64,000 bases of DNA from Ferrimonas gelatinilytica (lineage in GTDB: Bacteria > Pseudomonadota > Gammaproteobacteria > Enterobacterales > Shewanellaceae), in NCBI RefSeq assembly GCF_039544205.1, contig NZ_BAABLF010000013.1, forward strand, positions 184,441-248,440. The letters are read 5' to 3'. A model generated the notes under the pieces. That model made no database searches. It saw nothing but the letters and a program-made list of their open reading frames with translations, and was not told the origin of the DNA. The stretch's first letter is position 1; every line of letters begins with the position of its first letter. The position numbers and the translations under genes are program-made. Of this stretch, positions 24,626-33,079 are shown in pieces.

Positions 24626-25337
24626 GTCACTGCAGCGGGCTTATCTGCTCCATGCCCGCCCCTACCAGGAGAACCGGCTATTGCTGGATCTCTTACTTGA
24701 GGAGGGGGGACGTATCGCAGCCGTTGCCCGCGCCGGTGGCCGCAGCGGTCCTGCCAAGAGGGCCCAACTCCAACCTTTTCGTCCCCTGCTGGTCGGCTTA
24801 ACCGGCCACTCCAGCTTACGCACCCTGGCGCAGCTCGATGCGCCGTCGCTCCCCCTCCCCCTGACCGGTGACGCCTTGTTTGCCGGTCTCTATCTCAACG
24901 AGTTGTGTCAGCGCCTGATCAAAGAGGGGGATCCTCTCGAGGGGTTGTTTGACAGCTATCACCAGGCGCTGGTCGCCCTGGCATCGGAGTCGCCCCTCCA
25001 GCCGACGCTGCGCCATTTTGAGCTGCAACTGCTGCAGGCCCTGGGACACCTGCCTCCCTTGCACTATGATGCCCAGGGCGTTGATATCGTTGAACAACAG
25101 CATTACGCTTGGCGCGTTGGCATGGGCCTGATGGCCACGGCCCAGACAGGTAGGGGCTACCAGGGGGCGATGTTACTGAATTGGCAGGCCCAAAGGCTTG
25201 CCGATGAGGAGCAGCTACGCCAGGCCAAACACCTGATCCGTTCCATCCTACGCCCGTTACTGGGGAACAAACCCCTGCATAGCAGGACGCTATTTGAGAA
25301 ACAGCGAGGACGACATGAGCATTCTTCTGGGCGTTAA
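24612..25337 (+). CDS. recO: DNA repair protein RecO
   Basis: A 241-residue mediator that with RecR loads RecA on SSB-coated DNA. The N-terminal OB fold (about 1–80, LQRAYLLHARPYQENRLLLDLLLEEGGRIAAVARAG) and the helical C-terminal domain (LHYDAQGVDIVEQQHYAW) match RecO. The zinc-finger cysteines present in some families are absent, as in other gammaproteobacteria. The frame is open further upstream inside era; the ATG at 24612 gives the normal family start. It overlaps pdxJ by 23 bases. Confidence 0.9.
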   Translation: MVTTESLQRAYLLHARPYQENRLLLDLLLEEGGRIAAVARAGGRSGPAKRAQLQPFRPLLVGLTGHSSLRTLAQLDAPSLPLPLTGDALFAGLYLNELCQRLIKEGDPLEGLFDSYHQALVALASESPLQPTLRHFELQLLQALGHLPPLHYDAQGVDIVEQQHYAWRVGMGLMATAQTGRGYQGAMLLNWQAQRLADEEQLRQAKHLIRSILRPLLGNKPLHSRTLFEKQRGRHEHSSGR

Positions 25338-26049
25338 CATTGATCACATCGCCACCCTCCGACAAGCCCGGGGCACCGCTTACCCGGATCCCGTCCATGC
25401 TGCCGCCATTGCGGAGCAGGCCGGTGCAGATGGCATCACGGTTCATCTTCGGGAGGATCGCCGTCACATCATCGACAGGGATGTGGAGCTGCTGGCCCTG
25501 ACGCTGAAAACCCGGATGAACCTGGAGATGGCGGTGACCGAGGAGATGCTGGCTATCGCCGAGCGGATCCAACCGACCTATGTCTGCCTGGTGCCGGAGA
25601 AGCGCGAGGAGTTGACCACCGAGGGCGGCCTGGATGTGGCGGGTCAACAGGGGAAGATCACCGATGCGGTGGCCCGCTTGGCGGCCTGCGGCATCAAGGT
25701 ATCGCTGTTCATCGATGCCGATCCCAAGCAGATAGACGCGGCTGTGGCGACCGGCGCTCCCTTTATTGAGATCCATACCGGTGCTTACGCCGATGCCGAG
25801 TCCGATGCCGAGCAGGCGGCTGAGCTGGCCCGCATTGCCGAGGGGGCCCGTTATGCGGCGGGGCAGGGCCTGGTGGTGAATGCCGGCCATGGCCTGCACT
25901 ACCACAACGTCAAGCCCATCGCCGCCATCCCCGAGTTTTATGAGCTGAATATCGGCCACGCCATCGTTGCCCGGGCTGCTCTGGAGGGGCTGGCCCCGGC
26001 AGTGAGCACCATGAAGCGGCTGATGCAGGAAGCGCGGCAGGGGATCTGA
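25315..26049 (+). CDS. pdxJ: Pyridoxine 5'-phosphate synthase PdxJ
   Basis: The 244-residue TIM-barrel enzyme joins aminoacetone phosphate-type product of PdxA with deoxyxylulose phosphate to make pyridoxine phosphate. LLGVNIDHIATLRQARGTAYPDP, ITVHLREDRRHI, EMLAIA, EGGLDVAGQ and NAGHGLHYHNV are near-identical to the E. coli enzyme and include its substrate-binding histidines. The ATG at 25315 follows GAGGA; a weaker upstream start exists. It ends one base into acpS. Confidence 0.97.
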   Translation: MSILLGVNIDHIATLRQARGTAYPDPVHAAAIAEQAGADGITVHLREDRRHIIDRDVELLALTLKTRMNLEMAVTEEMLAIAERIQPTYVCLVPEKREELTTEGGLDVAGQQGKITDAVARLAACGIKVSLFIDADPKQIDAAVATGAPFIEIHTGAYADAESDAEQAAELARIAEGARYAAGQGLVVNAGHGLHYHNVKPIAAIPEFYELNIGHAIVARAALEGLAPAVSTMKRLMQEARQGI

Positions 26050-26429
26050 TGGCGATTATCGGGCTGGGCACCGATGTGGTGGAGATCCTGCGTATCGAAG
26101 AGCAGGCTTCGCGCCTCGGCGTACGGTTTGCCCAGCGGATCCTGACGCCCAGCGAGCTGGAGCAGTGGCGCACTCACAAGGCGCCATCACGCCTGCTGGC
26201 AAAGCGTTTCGCCGTCAAGGAGGCGGCGGCCAAGGCGCTGGGCACCGGGATTGGACGGGGCGTCTCTTTTCAACATATCGAACTGCGTCACAACGAAGCC
26301 GGCGCGCCGCTGCTCCACCTCAGCGGTGGCGCCGCCGAGCGCCTGGCTGTCCTTGGCGGGCGCCATTGCCATGTCAGCCTGTCCGACGAACGTGACTACG
26401 CCGTGGCCACGGTGATCCTGGAAAGTTAG
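26049..26429 (+). CDS. acpS: Holo-[acyl-carrier-protein] synthase AcpS
   Basis: A 126-residue enzyme that transfers phosphopantetheine from CoA to acyl carrier protein. GLGTDVVEILRIE (metal-binding D8-type aspartate) and RFAVKEAAAKALGTGIG (metal-binding glutamate and basic residues) are the two family signatures; VSLSDERDYAVATV is the C-terminal strand. It is the last gene of the lepA-to-acpS run, its start overlapping the pdxJ stop by one base, the same pdxJ-acpS order as in E. coli. Confidence 0.96.
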   Translation: MAIIGLGTDVVEILRIEEQASRLGVRFAQRILTPSELEQWRTHKAPSRLLAKRFAVKEAAAKALGTGIGRGVSFQHIELRHNEAGAPLLHLSGGAAERLAVLGGRHCHVSLSDERDYAVATVILES

Positions 26430-26529
26430 GTGAGCTGGGCCATTGTGGCCGCTGAGTGCTGGCACCTTTAGGGTTGCCTCAAAGCCCTGAAAACCGGAGA
26501 GGCAGGCCCTGGGAGAGTTCCTGCAGGCG

Positions 26530-26946
26530 TTAAAACTGGTAGCGAGCGGTCAGCGCGAGACCCAACTGATCCGCCAGAGGCAGGTCGTCGCTGTGACGGA
26601 TATTCAGGGTAAAAGAGGCGGGGCCGCGGCGCACTCCGGCGCCAAATCGGGCTCGCCATTCGGGCTCGGGGGCGCCGGGGCGTAAGGCCAACGATTGAGT
26701 CGTCAAGGCACTGCCGATAAACCAGCCCTCGGCTTTGAGTCGCAGAAGCGCTTCGTCCGAGGGGGCCAGGGGATCTTTTTGGATTGCTTCAACGCCATAG
26801 CGTTGTTCAGCGGAGAGTAGGGCCAAGCCAGAGGGAAGGGCGAGAGTGGAGTCGCCCTCATCCCCCTGGGCGCTGACTTGACTGGCGGTGAGGCAGGCAC
26901 ACAGCAGTGTCCCGACAACGCCGATAACGCTTCCCTGACGTATCAT
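26530..26946 (-). CDS. Hypothetical secreted protein, possibly a small outer-membrane-type protein
   Basis: I do not recognise a family. The 138-residue protein has a clear signal peptide (residues 1–26, ending at SQVSA). The mature part has a helical stretch around LLSAEQRYGVEAIQKD, then alternating hydrophobic strands, and the last residues are LALTARYQF, ending in phenylalanine with alternating hydrophobic positions like the final strand of Bam-inserted beta-barrels. It is probably too short for a full barrel. It follows corB by 42 bp on the same strand and may be in the ypjD-corB operon. Confidence 0.6.
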   Translation of the reverse strand: MIRQGSVIGVVGTLLCACLTASQVSAQGDEGDSTLALPSGLALLSAEQRYGVEAIQKDPLAPSDEALLRLKAEGWFIGSALTTQSLALRPGAPEPEWRARFGAGVRRGPASFTLNIRHSDDLPLADQLGLALTARYQF

Positions 26947-26988
26947 GGTCGTCCCCCGATTGGTGGACCTTAAGTGTAGACCACGGCA

Positions 26989-28257
26989 TCAGTCGTTAGG
27001 TTGGATCCGGACAAATTTGACCATGTTTTCCGCTACCTCCACCACCTCAAGGTGGTGTCCGGCGACCTCCAGCCGAGTACCCGGAGCGGGAATATCCTCA
27101 AGCTGCTCCAGGATCAGACCATTGAGGGTTTTCGGGCCATCGGTAGGCAGTTCCCAAGCGGTCTCACGGTTGAAATCCCGCAGGGTGATGCTGGCATCCA
27201 CGAGCAGACGCCCATCCGCCTCTTGGGTGATGTCGTCGCTGGGCGGGGTTTGCAGGCCGGTGGTAAAGTCGCCGACGATCTCCTCGAGAATATCCTCCAG
27301 CGTTACCAGCCCCTGGATGTCACCGTACTCATCCACCACCAGTCCGATACGCTCCTTGGCACGCTGGAACTTCAGCAGCTGCACATTCAGCGGCGTTCCC
27401 TCGGGAATGAAGTAGATCTCTCGTACAGCACGCAGCAGGGTCGCTTTGTCGGCTTCCCGCTGTCCCTCTTTCGTCAGTAGCCGTAGGACATCAGAGAGGT
27501 GCACAAAGCCCACCACATCATCGATATTGTCCCGGTAGAGCAGTACCCGGGTGTGGGGACTGTGAGTCAGCTGACGGATGATGGCGCGGTAGTCGTCGTT
27601 GATGTCGATGGCGTAGAGCTCGGCACGGGGGATCATGATGTCCTCCACCGTGACCTTCTCCAGATCCAGGATTGACACCAGCATCTCCCGGTGGCGCCGG
27701 GGGATCATAGCGCCGGCCTCATGCACCACGCTGCGCAACTCTTCGGCGGAGAGGTGATCCCCCTTGCCGTGGACACCGTGGACCCCGAGTAGCCTCAACA
27801 GGGTGTTGCTGATCAGGTTCACCAACCACACCAGGGGGTAGAAGAGGTTCATCAGCGGCTTTAACACCAGGCTGTTGGGGTAGGCCAGCTTCTCCGGGTG
27901 CAGGGCCGCCAGGGTCTTGGGGGTGACTTCGGCGAAGATCAGGACCACCATCGTCAGAGCACCGGTGGCAATGGCGATGCCCCAATCACCGAAAAGGCGC
28001 TGGCCGATAATGGTGGCGATGGCGGAGGCCAGGATATTGACCAGGTTATTGCCGATCAGGATCAGCCCGATCAGGCGATCGGGCCGCTGCAGCAGCGCCT
28101 CGGCCCGGCTGGCGCCCCGGTGTCCCTGTTGGGCCAGGTGGCGCAGGCGGTACCGGTTGAGCGACATCATCGCGGTCTCGGTACCGGAGAAAAAGGCGGA
28201 AATTACAATTAAGAAAGCAAGGAGTAGCAACAGGCTACTGGTGGATATGTCGTCCAA
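26989..28257 (-). CDS. corB: CorB-type membrane protein (CNNM, CBS and CorC domains)
   Basis: A 422-residue protein with the N-terminal CNNM/DUF21 membrane domain (about 1–190, FFSGTETAMMSLNRYRLRHLA and FAEVTPKTLAALHPEKLA), a CBS pair (about 205–325, IMIPRAELYAIDINDDY … RIGLVVDEYGDIQGLVTLEDILEEIVGDF) and the C-terminal CorC/HlyC domain (LLVDASITLRDFNRE). It matches E. coli YfjD and archaeal and bacterial CorB proteins implicated in magnesium export or cobalt resistance. It lies downstream of ypjD, as in E. coli, 89 bp away. Confidence 0.9.
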   Translation of the reverse strand: MDDISTSSLLLLLAFLIVISAFFSGTETAMMSLNRYRLRHLAQQGHRGASRAEALLQRPDRLIGLILIGNNLVNILASAIATIIGQRLFGDWGIAIATGALTMVVLIFAEVTPKTLAALHPEKLAYPNSLVLKPLMNLFYPLVWLVNLISNTLLRLLGVHGVHGKGDHLSAEELRSVVHEAGAMIPRRHREMLVSILDLEKVTVEDIMIPRAELYAIDINDDYRAIIRQLTHSPHTRVLLYRDNIDDVVGFVHLSDVLRLLTKEGQREADKATLLRAVREIYFIPEGTPLNVQLLKFQRAKERIGLVVDEYGDIQGLVTLEDILEEIVGDFTTGLQTPPSDDITQEADGRLLVDASITLRDFNRETAWELPTDGPKTLNGLILEQLEDIPAPGTRLEVAGHHLEVVEVAENMVKFVRIQPND

Positions 28258-28346
28258 CGGAGCGTCTCAGGTCTTTTTCAGGACCCTAATGAAACGAAGA
28301 TCCCGCCGCAGTGTCAAGTTTACTGCAGCGGAAGCGGGGTATTGGC

Positions 28347-29138
28347 CTAGCTATTTAGGATAAGTTCCTTGACCACCCGGCTGCCAAAATAGGCCAGGGT
28401 CAGGAGTCCAGCACCGGTCAAGCTGTAAGCGACGGCAGTGCGGATCCGCACGCCACGGGTGTGGTGTTGCAGCAGCATGGCGGCGTAGACCAACCAGGCG
28501 ACCATGGAGAGGATCGCCTTGTGCCCCTTTCCGTCCCCCAGGAAGTGATCCAAAAAGACCCAGCCGGTCACCAGCCCCAGGGTGAGTAGAACAAAGCCGA
28601 CCCAGATAAAGTGATACAGCTGTTTCTCCACCGTCATCAGCGGCGGCAGATGGCTTGAAAGCATCAACTGCCGATCCTTCAGGCGACGGTCGATGGCGGC
28701 CAGCTGCAGGGCATAGAGTGCGGCCAGCATCATCACCGCGTAAGCCAGCATCGCCATGATGACGTGCAGCAGCGCCGCGGGCTCCGCTTCGAAGTGGGTA
28801 ATGTATTGCGGCGGCAGCAACCAGAGGCCCGCGACCGCCAGGATGGCGCTGGCGTAAACGGTCGGTGCGGCCACCAGTACCTTGAGGCGCGGCAGCATCA
28901 CGGTAATGGAGAGGGCGATAAACCAGATCAGCAGCGACAGGGTGTTGGTGAGGCTAAAGTTTTGGCCGTTGTTCAGGATGATTGCATCCAACAGGGCGAT
29001 GGCGTGTGCCAGTAGGGCAATACCGGCGACCAGGGTGACAAGGCGTCGGTTTGGCCCCTCCGGGTGGACCAGGCGCGACGCCAGCAAAGAGAAGGCGATG
29101 ACGTAGCCCAAAATCGCCAAGACTGCGAATAACTCCAT
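28347..29138 (-). CDS. ypjD: Cytochrome c assembly-family membrane protein YpjD (CcsA/HemX-like)
   Basis: A 263-residue protein with eight membrane segments resembling CcsA/HemX. The periplasmic histidines and the region between segments 4 and 7 (LLHVIMAMLAYAVMMLAALYALQLA … GKGHKAILSMVAWLVYAAMLLQHH) match the family, but the WWD loop of true haem handlers is not evident. In E. coli the gene is also called corE and sits in the same place, divergent from ffh. The ATG at 29138 follows AAGGGA; an 11-codon upstream extension is less likely. Confidence 0.85.
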   Translation of the reverse strand: MELFAVLAILGYVIAFSLLASRLVHPEGPNRRLVTLVAGIALLAHAIALLDAIILNNGQNFSLTNTLSLLIWFIALSITVMLPRLKVLVAAPTVYASAILAVAGLWLLPPQYITHFEAEPAALLHVIMAMLAYAVMMLAALYALQLAAIDRRLKDRQLMLSSHLPPLMTVEKQLYHFIWVGFVLLTLGLVTGWVFLDHFLGDGKGHKAILSMVAWLVYAAMLLQHHTRGVRIRTAVAYSLTGAGLLTLAYFGSRVVKELILNS

Positions 29139-29318
29139 GTGATCCCTTTTTGCTTCTGAACGGCCGCACACTGACGGCGTGTAAATCGGTGTTACCGACA
29201 GCTTATCATGGGGTTACACCTTTGCGCATCGACCTCAGTGGTACAGATGTGATCCAGGCAGCGTCTGCAGCGAAAGGGAAAGAGTGCGCACCGCGTCAGG
29301 ATCTCCCTCGCGATGGCA

Positions 29319-29348
29319 TTGTCCCTGAGGATCCCCTGTCGCTATAAT
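29319..29348 (+). promoter_or_regulatory. Probable sigma-70 promoter of ffh
   Basis: TTGTCC at 29319–29324 and a perfect TATAAT at 29343–29348 are separated by 18 bp. The start codon of ffh is about 35 bp after the −10 element, leaving a short leader. Confidence 0.5.
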
Positions 29349-29383
29349 GGCCACTGGTTTCTCTAAGTGGTACGACACAGGCG

Positions 29384-30751
29384 ATGTTTCAGAATCTCTC
29401 CGAGCGTCTCAATCAAACGCTGAAAAGCATCAGCGGTCGCGGTCGACTGACCGAAGACAATATTAAAGATACCCTGCGCGAAGTGCGCATGGCGCTGTTG
29501 GAGGCGGACGTCGCCCTGCCGGTGGTGCGGGAGTTCATCAAGCGGGTGCGCGAGCGCGCGGTTGGAACCGAGGTGAGTAAGAGCCTGACCCCGGGACAGG
29601 CGTTCGTAAAGATCGTCCGTACCGAGCTGGAATCCGCTATGGGGGAGGCCAACGAGGCGCTCAACCTGGCGACGCAACCGCCCGCGGTGATCATGATGGC
29701 CGGCTTGCAGGGGGCGGGTAAGACCACCTCCGTGGGTAAACTGGCTAAGCATCTGAAAGAGAGACAGAAGAAATCCGTCCTCGTGGTCAGCGCCGATGTC
29801 TATCGCCCCGCGGCCATCAAGCAGTTGGAAACCTTGGCCGGTGAGATCGAGGTGGAGTTCTTCCCCTCCAGCGTGGATCAGAAGCCGGTCGCGATCGCCA
29901 ATGCGGCCATTGAGCACGCCAAGAAGAAGTTTCTCGATGTGGTGATCGTCGATACCGCAGGTCGCCTGCACGTCGACGAAGCGATGATGGCGGAAATTAA
30001 GGCACTCCACGCCGCCATCAACCCGGTGGAGACCCTCTTCACCGTCGATGCCATGACCGGTCAGGACGCCGCAAACACCGCGAAGGCGTTTGATGAAGCG
30101 CTGCCATTGACCGGGGTGATCCTGACCAAGGTGGATGGTGATGCCCGCGGGGGTGCGGCGCTCTCCATTCGCCATATCACCGGCAAGCCGATCAAGTTTC
30201 TCGGTGTGGGGGAGAAGACCGACGCCCTTGAACCTTTCCACCCGGATCGTGTCGCTTCACGGATTCTCGGCATGGGGGACATGCTCTCCCTGATTGAGGA
30301 GGTGGAAGCCACGGTCGATAAGGAGAAGGCGGCCAAGCTGGCGACAAAGTTGAAGAAGGGCCAGGGCTTCGACCTGACCGACTTCCGCGAACAGCTTCAG
30401 CAGATGAACAACATGGGCGGCATGATGGGGATGCTGGAGAAGCTTCCCGGTGTCGGTCAATTGCCGCCGGAGGCACTGGCGCAGGTGCAGGATGGCAAGA
30501 TGACCGCCCGTATGGAGGCGATCATCAACTCCATGACTCCGAAGGAGCGTACCCGCCCGGACATCATCAAGGGCAGCCGTAAGAAGCGGATCGCCGCCGG
30601 GGCCGGGACCAACATCCAGGAGGTGAACAAGTTGCTGAAACAGTTCACCCAGATGCAGAAGATGATGAAGAAGATGAAAGGCGGCGGTCTCAAAAAGATG
30701 ATGCGCGGCATGGGCGGCATGATGCCCCCGGGGATGAAACTGCCCCGATAA
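29384..30751 (+). CDS. ffh: Signal recognition particle protein Ffh
   Basis: The 455-residue GTPase binds 4.5S RNA and signal anchors of nascent membrane proteins. The N domain (about 1–88) leads to a G domain with GLQGAGKTTSVGKLAKHL, DTAGRLHVDEAMM and TKVDGDARGGAALS, and a methionine-rich M domain from about residue 300 with the RNA-binding SRKKRIAAGAGTNIQEVNKLLKQF; the C-terminus has runs of KMMKKMKGGG and MGGMMPPGM. It diverges from ypjD and precedes rpsP as in E. coli. Confidence 0.97.
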   Translation: MFQNLSERLNQTLKSISGRGRLTEDNIKDTLREVRMALLEADVALPVVREFIKRVRERAVGTEVSKSLTPGQAFVKIVRTELESAMGEANEALNLATQPPAVIMMAGLQGAGKTTSVGKLAKHLKERQKKSVLVVSADVYRPAAIKQLETLAGEIEVEFFPSSVDQKPVAIANAAIEHAKKKFLDVVIVDTAGRLHVDEAMMAEIKALHAAINPVETLFTVDAMTGQDAANTAKAFDEALPLTGVILTKVDGDARGGAALSIRHITGKPIKFLGVGEKTDALEPFHPDRVASRILGMGDMLSLIEEVEATVDKEKAAKLATKLKKGQGFDLTDFREQLQQMNNMGGMMGMLEKLPGVGQLPPEALAQVQDGKMTARMEAIINSMTPKERTRPDIIKGSRKKRIAAGAGTNIQEVNKLLKQFTQMQKMMKKMKGGGLKKMMRGMGGMMPPGMKLPR

Positions 30752-30819
30752 TTCACCACACCGGTTTATCGCTGCTGGCTAAACTTAGCCGGCAGATGGC
30801 GATGAATTGTCCCGATCGG

Positions 30820-30847
30820 TTGCATTGAGCGCGAGTTCAGGTAAAAT
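30820..30847 (+). promoter_or_regulatory. Promoter of the rpsP operon
   Basis: TTGCAT at 30820–30825 and TAAAAT at 30842–30847 are spaced 16 bp, followed by the GC-rich discriminator CGGCGGGC, as expected for a stringently controlled ribosomal-protein promoter. The leader contains a hairpin at 30865–30883 before rpsP. Confidence 0.55.
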
Positions 30848-30864
30848 CGGCGGGCTTTCTACCT

Positions 30865-30890
30865 TGGGGCCGTTTCGGCCCCAGTTTTAT
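30865..30890 (+). terminator. Hairpin with T-rich tail in the rpsP leader, possible attenuator
   Basis: TGGGGCCG and CGGCCCCA pair perfectly around a TTT loop and are followed by GTTTTATT. It lies between the promoter and the rpsP start at 30918. It may end ffh transcripts or attenuate the ribosomal-protein operon. Confidence 0.55.
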
Positions 30891-30917
30891 TGAACACCAT
30901 TAGAGGATGTAAACCGT

Positions 30918-31169
30918 ATGGTAACCATTCGTTTGGCTCGCGGTGGCGCGAAAAAGCGTCCGTTCTACTCTGTAGTTGTAGCGGATAGCCGTAACAAGCG
31001 CGACGGCCGATTCATTGAAAAAGTGGGTTTCTTCAACCCTATCGCAACTGGTCAAGCTGAAAAGCTGCGTCTGGATCTGGCTCGTGTTGAGCACTGGATC
31101 GCCCAAGGCGCTGGCGTTTCCGACCGCGTTGCAACCCTGATCAAGGACGCCCGCAAAGCGGCTGCCTAA
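30918..31169 (+). CDS. rpsP: 30S ribosomal protein S16
   Basis: The 83-residue protein begins MVTIRLARGGAKKRPFYSVV and includes DSRNKRDGRFIEKVGFFNP, the conserved S16 core that binds the 5' domain of 16S rRNA. It is the first gene of the rpsP-rimM-trmD-rplS operon, conserved across gammaproteobacteria, which mixes two large and small subunit proteins with rRNA and tRNA maturation factors. The ribosome site is AGAGGATG upstream of the ATG. Confidence 0.98.
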   Translation: MVTIRLARGGAKKRPFYSVVVADSRNKRDGRFIEKVGFFNPIATGQAEKLRLDLARVEHWIAQGAGVSDRVATLIKDARKAAA

Positions 31170-31190
31170 TTGGGTTTAGGTGAGGCACAG

Positions 31191-31721
31191 ATGACCAACT
31201 CCCAGGACATGATCGTCGTCGGCCGACTTGGCGCGGCGTACGGGATCCGCGGTTGGCTGAAGGTCAATGCCTTTACCGACGCACAAGAGGGTATCTTTGA
31301 TTACTCGCCCTGGTACGTGCAGTTTCAGGGTCAGTGGCAGGAAGTGAAGATCGCCAACTGGCGTCGTCACGGCAAAGGCATCATCTGTTTGCTGGAAGGG
31401 GTCAATGACCGCAACCAGGCCGAGCAGTACATCAATGCCGATATTGCCATCCTGTCTGAGCAACTCTCCGAGTTGCCGGAAGACGAGTTCTACTGGCGTG
31501 ACTTGGTGGGATGCCAGGTGGTCAACACTAAAGGCTACGACATGGGAGAGGTGACCGGGATTCTGGAAACCGGCTCCAATGACGTGCTCGAAGTGAAAGC
31601 CAAGGGTAACGATGCCTTCGGCAAGCGGGAACGTTTGATTCCGTTTGTCACCGAGCAGTTCATCCTCGAGGTGGACCTGCCCGGAAAACAGATTAAAGTT
31701 GACTGGGATCCGAGTTTCTGA
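31191..31721 (+). CDS. rimM: Ribosome maturation factor RimM
   Basis: A 176-residue protein that binds S19 and matures the 3' domain of the 30S subunit. The N-terminal barrel (VVGRLGAAYGIRGWLKVNAFTD) and the C-terminal PRC-barrel (YWRDLVGCQVVNTKGYDMGEVTGILETGSNDVLEVKA … IPFVTEQFI) match RimM. A TTG seven codons upstream directly abuts the rpsP stop, but GTGAGG before the ATG at 31191 supports the later start. The end KVDWDPSF matches the family C-terminus. Confidence 0.95.
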   Translation: MTNSQDMIVVGRLGAAYGIRGWLKVNAFTDAQEGIFDYSPWYVQFQGQWQEVKIANWRRHGKGIICLLEGVNDRNQAEQYINADIAILSEQLSELPEDEFYWRDLVGCQVVNTKGYDMGEVTGILETGSNDVLEVKAKGNDAFGKRERLIPFVTEQFILEVDLPGKQIKVDWDPSF

Positions 31722-31737
31722 CCGGCAGGAGCAATCT

Positions 31738-32484
31738 ATGTGGCTAGGGGTCGTCACCCTTTTTCCTGAGATGTTCCGTGCTATCACAGACTTCGGGGTA
31801 ACCGGTCGGGCCGTTAAAAACGGCATACTTCAAGTACAGATGTGGGATCCTCGTGATTTCACCCATGATCGACATCGTACCGTGGACGATCGCCCCTATG
31901 GCGGCGGACCGGGGATGTTAATGATGGTGCAACCCCTGCGGGATGCGATCCGCGCCGCGCGAGCGGAAGCGGGGGAGGGAGCCAAGGTGATCTACCTGTC
32001 TCCCCAGGGACGCAAGATGACTCAATCTGGTGTTGAGCAGCTGGCGACCTACGAACGCATGGTGTTGGTGTGCGGTCGGTACGAAGGTATCGATGAGCGC
32101 ATCATCGAAGCCGAAGTGGATGAGGAGTGGTCCGTTGGGGATTACGTTCTCAGCGGCGGTGAACTGCCGGCCATGAACCTGATCGACGCTGTGGCCCGTT
32201 TGGTGCCAGGTGTCTTGGGTAAAGCGGCCTCGGCAGAGCAGGACTCCTTCTCGGACGGCCTGTTGGACTGTCCCCACTATACCCGTCCAGAGGTCTTGGA
32301 TGGGCAGGCGGTACCTGAAGTGTTGCTGAGCGGCAACCATGAATTGATCCGGAAATGGCGCCTCAAGCAGTCCTTGGGACGGACTTGGGAGCGGCGGCCG
32401 GAACTGTTGAATAACCTAGCTCTGACTGACGAGCAGGCGACTTTGCTTGCAGAGTATGTCACTGACAGTTCAGTGAAACGTTAG
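31738..32484 (+). CDS. trmD: tRNA (guanine-37-N1)-methyltransferase TrmD
   Basis: The 248-residue SPOUT enzyme methylates G37 next to the anticodon and prevents +1 frameshifting. MWLGVVTLFPEMF opens the protein; the knot region VCGRYEGIDERIIEAEVDEEWSVGDYVLSGGELPA binds SAM, and RPYGGG-type DDRPYGGGPGM and the DSFSDGLLDCPHYTRP active-site segment (with its catalytic aspartate) are intact. The CAGGAG ribosome site fixes the ATG at 31738. Confidence 0.97.
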   Translation: MWLGVVTLFPEMFRAITDFGVTGRAVKNGILQVQMWDPRDFTHDRHRTVDDRPYGGGPGMLMMVQPLRDAIRAARAEAGEGAKVIYLSPQGRKMTQSGVEQLATYERMVLVCGRYEGIDERIIEAEVDEEWSVGDYVLSGGELPAMNLIDAVARLVPGVLGKAASAEQDSFSDGLLDCPHYTRPEVLDGQAVPEVLLSGNHELIRKWRLKQSLGRTWERRPELLNNLALTDEQATLLAEYVTDSSVKR

Positions 32485-32514
32485 AGTTTTCAGTATATCT
32501 AGGATGAGAAGATT

Positions 32515-32862
32515 ATGAGCAACATCATCAAGCAGCTTGAACAAGAGCAGATGAAGAGCGACGTTCCGGCCTTCGGCCCGGGTGACACTGTCGTTGTTCA
32601 GGTACGTGTAACCGAAGGCGACAAGACTCGTCTGCAGGCCTTCGAAGGTGTGGTTATCGCTAAGCGTAACCGTGGCCTGCACTCTGCGTTCACTGTTCGC
32701 AAGATCTCCAATGGTGAAGGCGTAGAGCGTGCGTTCCAGACTCACTCTCCGCTGGTAGAAAGCATCACTGTGAAGCGTCGCGGTCGTGTTCGTCGTGCCA
32801 AACTTTACTACCTGCGCGAGCGCAGCGGTAAGTCTGCACGTATCCGTGAGCGTCTCAGCTAA
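32515..32862 (+). CDS. rplS: 50S ribosomal protein L19
   Basis: A 115-residue ribosomal protein at the subunit interface, recognisable from GDTVVVQVRVTEGDKTRLQAFEGVVIAKRNRGLHSAFTVRKIS and VRRAKLYYLRERSGKSARIRE. It ends the rpsP operon and is followed by a strong terminator. Codon use is highly biased, as expected for a ribosomal protein. Confidence 0.98.
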   Translation: MSNIIKQLEQEQMKSDVPAFGPGDTVVVQVRVTEGDKTRLQAFEGVVIAKRNRGLHSAFTVRKISNGEGVERAFQTHSPLVESITVKRRGRVRRAKLYYLRERSGKSARIRERLS

Positions 32863-32890
32863 GATCGTTCTCGATTTTAGCCACGGTCCT

Positions 32891-32924
32891 GCAAGCCCGC
32901 CTTTTGGCGGGCTTGCTTGTTTTT
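32891..32924 (+). terminator. Rho-independent terminator of the rpsP-rimM-trmD-rplS operon
   Basis: GCAAGCCCGCC (32891–32901) and GGCGGGCTTGC (32906–32916) form a perfect 11-bp stem with a TTTT loop, followed by a T-rich tail. Confidence 0.92.
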
Positions 32925-33079
32925 ACCTCGCCCTCGCTGATCCAGTGAGAAAAACTGTTCTTTTCCCGGCTTTGAGGCCGGATTGCCCACCCAGTCGCTA
33001 TTTACATAGATTGTCTCCCTTGGCAATCTGGCAGACAGACCGTGATACCGCGGCGAGATCCCATGTAGCGAGGCCGACA

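Noticed and set aside
24919..25959. 346-codon open frame antisense to recO and pdxJ
   Set aside because: It spans two well-identified plus-strand genes and has no recognisable domain.
32925..33079. TyrR operators ahead of aroF
   Set aside because: Only a half-site-like TTTACA at 33001 was found, without a matching TGTAAA six bases away.
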